Position numbers and translations under genes: made by a program. Shown one piece after another: positions 59,942-64,000 of a stretch of 64,000 nucleotides of DNA (within the stretch, counting starts at the first letter, position 1; each line of letters starts with the position of its first letter). This DNA is from Raineya sp964654605 (GTDB lineage Bacteria; Bacteroidota; Bacteroidia; Cytophagales; Thermonemataceae), in the NCBI GenBank assembly GCA_964654605.1, contig CAZZLW010000042.1:72645-136644 (forward strand), read 5' to 3'. The notes beneath the pieces were generated by a model that worked only from the letters and a program-made list of their open reading frames with translations, ran no database searches and had not been told where the DNA came from.

Positions 59942-62818
59942 TTGAAATACCCTATTTTTTTGATATTACTTTTCCTTTTGGCAGGTAAGGCAAATGCTCA
60001 GTTTCCTTACCTGCGGGCTATCAATTATCCCTACCAAATTGCGGCACAAAATATTTACGATATTTTTACCGATAGCAAAGGGCAAATGTGGTTGGGGAGC
60101 GACAAAGGCTTGCTTTTGTTCAACGGGAAAAAAGCCAAAGAAATTCCCTATATCCAAAGCCGACAAAACGACCTCACACACCTTACCGAAGACAAAGAAG
60201 GAAAAATCTGGGGAATGAACTTCGCCAATCAGATTTTTTATCTCCAAAACGATACGCTGCATAGCTTTCCCTTTCCCAAAGATTTGGTTTTGGAAGGCAA
60301 CTTACTCAAATTTATTGTTTCTGACGAAGCCCTCTGGCTGCTCACACACAAACAAGTAGCTGCCATACATCTCAAAACCCAAAAAGTTTTTTTCACTTTT
60401 TACTCCAAAGAAAAGTATACCGATTTCTTAGACCTTGCTTTTTTTAAGGGCAAAATTCATATCGTTTCACCACAAAAAGCCTACTTGCTCGACGAGAAAG
60501 GGCAAATGGAAACTTGGGATATTCCTATCAGAAGCACCTGCCGATTTGTCCAAACCCAAGATGTTTTGTTGTTAGCTCACCGAGAAAATATTGAGAGAAA
60601 AGCCGCTATTTTTGAGAATAACCGCTGGCAAGCCCTGCCCGACTTTCGCTTAGATGCCTCCATTACCATTTTTCATTACAAAGCCACCCCCGATGGAAAT
60701 ATCTGGATTTGTACCAAACAGGGAGGTTATCTTTGGGATTTTCGCAATGGCAATACCCAGCTACTTTTTCCTGATAAGCAATTTACGGGGATTGTCAAAG
60801 ATTACCAAGGCAGCTACTGGATAAGTACTTTAGAAACGGGGCTTTGGTTTTGTCCTTCGCTCAGTACCAATCTTTACAAACCTATTGCCGAAACTCGCTT
60901 AGATGGCTCTTACATCAATGGCTTGTATGCTGCCACTCATTCCAATCTTTTTTGGCTTACAAGCACCAACGGACTGATTGTAGAAACTTCACTTTCGGAC
61001 ACTACCCAGCAAAAAATCTGGCAAAGCGATTTCAAGAAAGAAATCACGACTCTAATTTTCAATAAAAATCAGCAACAAATTATCAGTAGTGCAGGGGTTT
61101 TTTCCTTGAACAACAAACCTTTTCAAGCTATTTCAGCACCCAAATCGGCTCATTTATACCAAAATAAGCACTTACTTTCGGCACAAAGTTTTGTGGCAGA
61201 ATGGGCAAGTCTGCAAGCACCACTCAAAGATACTTTGCCTTTGCTTTTTGGAGCAAAACTCAATTCGGCTAAAAGCAAACATTTTCAATATCCGATTTAT
61301 ACCATTCGCCAACAAAGAGCTTACAGCGTTTGCTTGGATAGCACACACCAAAAATATTGGATAGGTTTCGCCGATGACTTGTACGAATACGATTTTGAAG
61401 GAAAAAGTAAAATTATTCGCTATAAAAATGAGCCTATTGTGGCTCGTAGTATGAGCCTCGATGCAAAAGGCAATTTGTATGTAGCTACCTTCAATCAGGG
61501 ACTTTTGGTAATCAACGAGAGCCAAGTACAGCACTACTTTGGCAAAGACAATTTGCTGAAAAGTAATTATTGTAAGCAAGTGCTTCGCTTCCAAGACACC
61601 ATTTGGGTAGGGACAGAAGAAGAAATCGGTTATCTTTCCCCAAATTTGACCTATTTTTATGATGTTTTGGGCAATAATGGTATCGGCAAGGTGAGCTATC
61701 AGCGTTTTTTACCTACCGATAGCCAACTCCTGATAGCTACAAACGATGGTATTCTTTCGCTCAATCGCGAAAAAATAGTGGTGCTCGCCACCTTACGCAC
61801 CCGCCAGCCCCAAGTAGTACAAAAAGAAAATAGCGTAGAAATACGTTTGGAGGCTCTTAACTACAAAAATCCTGAGTACAATCGTTTTTATTATCGTTTG
61901 GTTGGTATTGAACGTAGTTGGAATGAGGCGAATGAAGTAGATTTTTGGGTAAAATACCCTTATTTAGCCCCTCAACAATATACTTTTGAGTTTTATGCCC
62001 AAGATATTCTTTCGGGAGCGAAAAGTCCCGTACAACAAATTACTTTTCAAATACCCAAAAAGTGGTGGCAAGAGCTTTGGTTTTTGGCTTTTTGTGTATT
62101 GTTGGCTTTGGGGGCAAGTGCTTGGGTGTTCAAATGGTGGCTCAAACGCTATCAGAATAAGCAAAAACTTAAAGAAGACCTTTGGGTTTCGCAACTCAAA
62201 GCCATCAAAACTCAAATGAACCCTCATTTTTTGTATAACGTACTCAATACGGTACAAGGGCTGGTGTATGGCAACCGAAAAAGCGAAGCCTCCGACCTAT
62301 TAGGAAATTTCAGCGATTTGATGCGAAAGATGTTAGAAAGCTCTGAAAAACCCTATATCAGTCTCAAAGAAGAACTTGAAAACTTGCGTTTGTACTTAGA
62401 ATTAGAAAAAATCAGATTTGAAGATAGCTCTTTTCATTACGCTATCAGTAGCGATATTCCTAATTTGCAAGAATACCTTATTCCTTCAATGCTTTTACAG
62501 CCTTTCGCCGAAAATGCTATCAAACACGGGCTTTTGCATAAAAAAGGTGATAAAGCTCTGTTCATACACATAGAGCCTTTTCAGGGCGGGGTGAAAATTA
62601 CTATCAACGACAATGGCATTGGCAGAAAACAAGCCCAAGATATTCGACTTCGCCAACAAAAAAAATCTACACAATTTGCCAGCAGTGCCATCGCCCAAAG
62701 AATTGAACTAATCAATAAAATGAAAAAATTTGAAATTGATTTGCAAATTATAGACAAAGAAACATCCACAGGCGAACCATCAGGAACAAATGTGGAAATT
62801 ATTGTAAAACCTGCGTAG
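59942..62818 (+). CDS. Two-component propeller sensor histidine kinase, LytS-type (HisKA/PF06580)
   Basis: A 958-residue kinase, start TTG 59942 with signal peptide MKYPIFLILLFLLAGKANA. Residues about 25-600 hold repeated two-component-propeller blades (IYDIFTDSKGQMWLGSDKGL, TEDKEGKIWGMNF). A Y_Y_Y domain follows (RFYYRLVGIERSWNE), then a membrane segment at about 711-731 (LWFLAFCVLLALGASAWVF). The kinase has IKTQMNPHFLYNVLN (His762), a coiled ATPase and DNGIGRKQA. It faces a periplasmic ligand and partners the LytTR regulator downstream. Confidence 0.94.
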   Translation: MKYPIFLILLFLLAGKANAQFPYLRAINYPYQIAAQNIYDIFTDSKGQMWLGSDKGLLLFNGKKAKEIPYIQSRQNDLTHLTEDKEGKIWGMNFANQIFYLQNDTLHSFPFPKDLVLEGNLLKFIVSDEALWLLTHKQVAAIHLKTQKVFFTFYSKEKYTDFLDLAFFKGKIHIVSPQKAYLLDEKGQMETWDIPIRSTCRFVQTQDVLLLAHRENIERKAAIFENNRWQALPDFRLDASITIFHYKATPDGNIWICTKQGGYLWDFRNGNTQLLFPDKQFTGIVKDYQGSYWISTLETGLWFCPSLSTNLYKPIAETRLDGSYINGLYAATHSNLFWLTSTNGLIVETSLSDTTQQKIWQSDFKKEITTLIFNKNQQQIISSAGVFSLNNKPFQAISAPKSAHLYQNKHLLSAQSFVAEWASLQAPLKDTLPLLFGAKLNSAKSKHFQYPIYTIRQQRAYSVCLDSTHQKYWIGFADDLYEYDFEGKSKIIRYKNEPIVARSMSLDAKGNLYVATFNQGLLVINESQVQHYFGKDNLLKSNYCKQVLRFQDTIWVGTEEEIGYLSPNLTYFYDVLGNNGIGKVSYQRFLPTDSQLLIATNDGILSLNREKIVVLATLRTRQPQVVQKENSVEIRLEALNYKNPEYNRFYYRLVGIERSWNEANEVDFWVKYPYLAPQQYTFEFYAQDILSGAKSPVQQITFQIPKKWWQELWFLAFCVLLALGASAWVFKWWLKRYQNKQKLKEDLWVSQLKAIKTQMNPHFLYNVLNTVQGLVYGNRKSEASDLLGNFSDLMRKMLESSEKPYISLKEELENLRLYLELEKIRFEDSSFHYAISSDIPNLQEYLIPSMLLQPFAENAIKHGLLHKKGDKALFIHIEPFQGGVKITINDNGIGRKQAQDIRLRQQKKSTQFASSAIAQRIELINKMKKFEIDLQIIDKETSTGEPSGTNVEIIVKPA

Positions 62819-62842
62819 ATACGCACTGCAGTGCGTATCTAC
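62815..62842. repeat. 28-bp perfect palindrome between kinase and regulator genes
   Basis: Two 14-base halves, each reading GTAGATACGCACTG from its own end, meet at a central TGCA. It overlaps the kinase stop codon and lies 23 bases before the regulator start. Its form, with a ACGCACTGCAGTGCGT core, resembles dispersed REP palindromes of several phyla. Confidence 0.92.
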
Positions 62843-62865
62843 TACAAATAAACAACTAAACAAAT

Positions 62866-63603
62866 ATGCTTACAGCCCTTATTGTAGATGATGAAACCAA
62901 TGCTCGTGTGGCTTTGCGAGGCATTTTGGAAGAAAAATTCAGTGATACGATTTCAGTCATTGGCGAATGCAAAAACGTTCCCGAAGCTGTCCGTTTTATC
63001 AATACCCAAAAACCTCAAATTGTTTTTTTGGATATTGAAATGCCCGAATACAATGGTTTTGATTTGCTTTCCTTTTTTCAGCCTGAGCAAATCAATTTTC
63101 AGATTATCTTTGTAACCGCCTACAACGAATATGCTCTACAAGCCTTTGAAGTTTCGGCAGTGGATTATATCTTGAAGCCCGTCCGAGCCGAGCATATTGA
63201 AAGAGCCTTGCACAAAGCCAAAAATTTGGTGGCTCAACCTATGATATACCAAGCCTTGCAAGAAAATCTACAAGAAGAACGCCCCAAAAAAATCGTTTTA
63301 CAAAATGCCGAGAATATTTTTATTGTCAAAATTGCAGATATTTTGTATTTGGAAGCAGAAGGCAGTTACACCAAATTTGTGATAGAGAACTCCTCCGAAA
63401 TTCTGATTTCCAAGAAAATCTCCGATTTTGAGTTTTTGGAAGGTTATTCTAATTTTTTCCGTTCGCACAGAAGCTTTTATATCAATACCGAAAAAATAAA
63501 ACGTGTAGATAAAAAGGACTTTACGATAGAAATGGAAAATGGCAAATTAGTATCTCTTGCCCAAGACCGAAAAAAAGGACTCTTAGAGAAAATTCATCAA
63601 TAA
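62866..63603 (+). CDS. LytTR family response regulator
   Basis: A 245-residue regulator. Receiver: DDE (residues 8-10), Asp56 in VFLDIEMPEYNG, Thr in FVTAYNEYA, Lys in YILKPVRAE. LytTR domain: VKIADILYLEAEGSYTKFVI and FFRSHRSFYINTEKIKRV. It is paired with the propeller kinase 47 bases upstream and binds DNA through the LytTR fold. Confidence 0.96.
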   Translation: MLTALIVDDETNARVALRGILEEKFSDTISVIGECKNVPEAVRFINTQKPQIVFLDIEMPEYNGFDLLSFFQPEQINFQIIFVTAYNEYALQAFEVSAVDYILKPVRAEHIERALHKAKNLVAQPMIYQALQENLQEERPKKIVLQNAENIFIVKIADILYLEAEGSYTKFVIENSSEILISKKISDFEFLEGYSNFFRSHRSFYINTEKIKRVDKKDFTIEMENGKLVSLAQDRKKGLLEKIHQ

Positions 63604-63666
63604 ACCTACCCGCTTCATCAAAAAAGCTGTATAAAAGTTTATCTTGATAAAAAGAGAAGGTAGATT

Positions 63667-64000
63667 TTAATCAATGAACCACATATCATTATTTACAAAG
63701 ATGATGCTGATTTTCCTCTCGGACTTTTCTACATTTTTCATAATTTGCTTCAAAAGATGTTTTGTTTGCTTCTCAAGATATAAATTTCCAAATATTAAGA
63801 CCCTATAAGGAGCAGCATTATCAACGCTATTCACTTGCAGTGGAAAAAGATATTCTTTTAGTTCAGAAAATAAAAAAACTGAATCTTTTATCTGAAATTG
63901 ACTATTAGGTGGAAATACATCAAAATTTTTTCTGTAGTTCCAGTTCAACTTTGGAAAACCACCAACGTTACAATTTACGTGAGAGGATATTCGTGTATCA
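63667..64000 (-). CDS. Hypothetical protein (5' end outside window)
   Basis: The frame is open from the right edge to the stop at 63667, giving at least 111 codons. The segment before TTG 63948 (DTRISSHVNCNVGGFPKL) is plausibly coding, so the true start lies beyond the window. The visible part has FDVFPPNSQFQIKDSVFLFS and YRVLIFGNLYLEKQTKHLLK and ends SIIFVNNDMWFID. No domain recognised. Confidence 0.6.
   Translation of the reverse strand, partial: DTRISSHVNCNVGGFPKLNWNYRKNFDVFPPNSQFQIKDSVFLFSELKEYLFPLQVNSVDNAAPYRVLIFGNLYLEKQTKHLLKQIMKNVEKSERKISIIFVNNDMWFID

Overview
The window is chromosomal DNA from a low-GC, probably gliding member of the Bacteroidota, most like a Cytophagales-type bacterium. 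Several things point there. There is a type IX secretion (T9SS) component, PorQ, and five proteins with T9SS type A or type B (gliding-motility-associated) C-terminal sorting domains. The omega subunit is of the Bacteroidota type and sits beside bamD. atpD-atpC stand apart from the rest of the ATP synthase genes. SSB ends in DDLPF, and a comA-type phosphosulfolactate synthase is present. Intergenic DNA repeatedly shows the Bacteroidota promoter pattern TTG, about 20 bases, TAnnTTTG. I cannot name the species from sequence alone.

Layout. 1-7.3 kb: the start of a TPR/periplasmic-binding protein cut by the left edge, a BNR/YCF48-like exported protein, an Rpn-type nuclease, a class III CoA-transferase, a Lys/Cys-rich small exported protein, a SAM methyltransferase, and cysD without cysN. 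7.4-15.5 kb, minus strand: a Spy-like protein, purD, an RMD1-family protein, a probable type II restriction-modification pair, porQ, a carboxymuconolactone-decarboxylase-like protein, hemH and ssb. 15.6-21.8 kb: a lipoprotein, an ABC exporter pair, a VWA protein, a family 9 glycosyltransferase, an unknown exported protein, a DCC thiol oxidoreductase and a membrane protein. 22-29.8 kb: a large T9SS cargo, rpoZ, bamD, a very short lipoprotein with a sorting domain, a type B cargo, a duplicated DUF2061 protein and a peroxiredoxin. 29.8-37.6 kb: alaS, ctaB, dnaA, comA, a membrane protein and a DUF58 protein.

37.6-46.5 kb is a surface-protein region. It holds a T9SS cargo whose reading frame breaks at a (GA)9 tract just after the signal peptide, a divergent type B cargo, a Wzi/RemB-like barrel, further outer-membrane or propeller proteins and an unknown cytosolic protein. 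46.7-52 kb: a TPR sensor kinase and LytTR regulator separated by a small mobile repeat, then atpC and atpD. 52-57 kb: a glycosyltransferase, an SDR oxidoreductase, a SiaB/SiaC partner-switching module with an upstream unknown gene, and a BatA-like VWA protein. 57-64 kb: hisC, asnS, tRNA-Thr(UGU), a one-component-style propeller sensor kinase with its LytTR regulator, and a gene cut by the right edge.

The most interesting signals are: (1) a likely phase-variable T9SS surface protein controlled by a TC/GA dinucleotide tract; (2) an apparently undescribed family of about 90-170 bp MITE-like elements with terminal inverted repeats and 7-8 bp target duplications, one of which sits exactly at the start codon of a response regulator; (3) a restriction-modification pair whose nuclease I cannot assign to a known family; (4) a SiaBC module with no SiaA or SiaD beside it; and (5) sulfur genes (cysD, comA, DUF2061) that may serve sulfonolipid synthesis.
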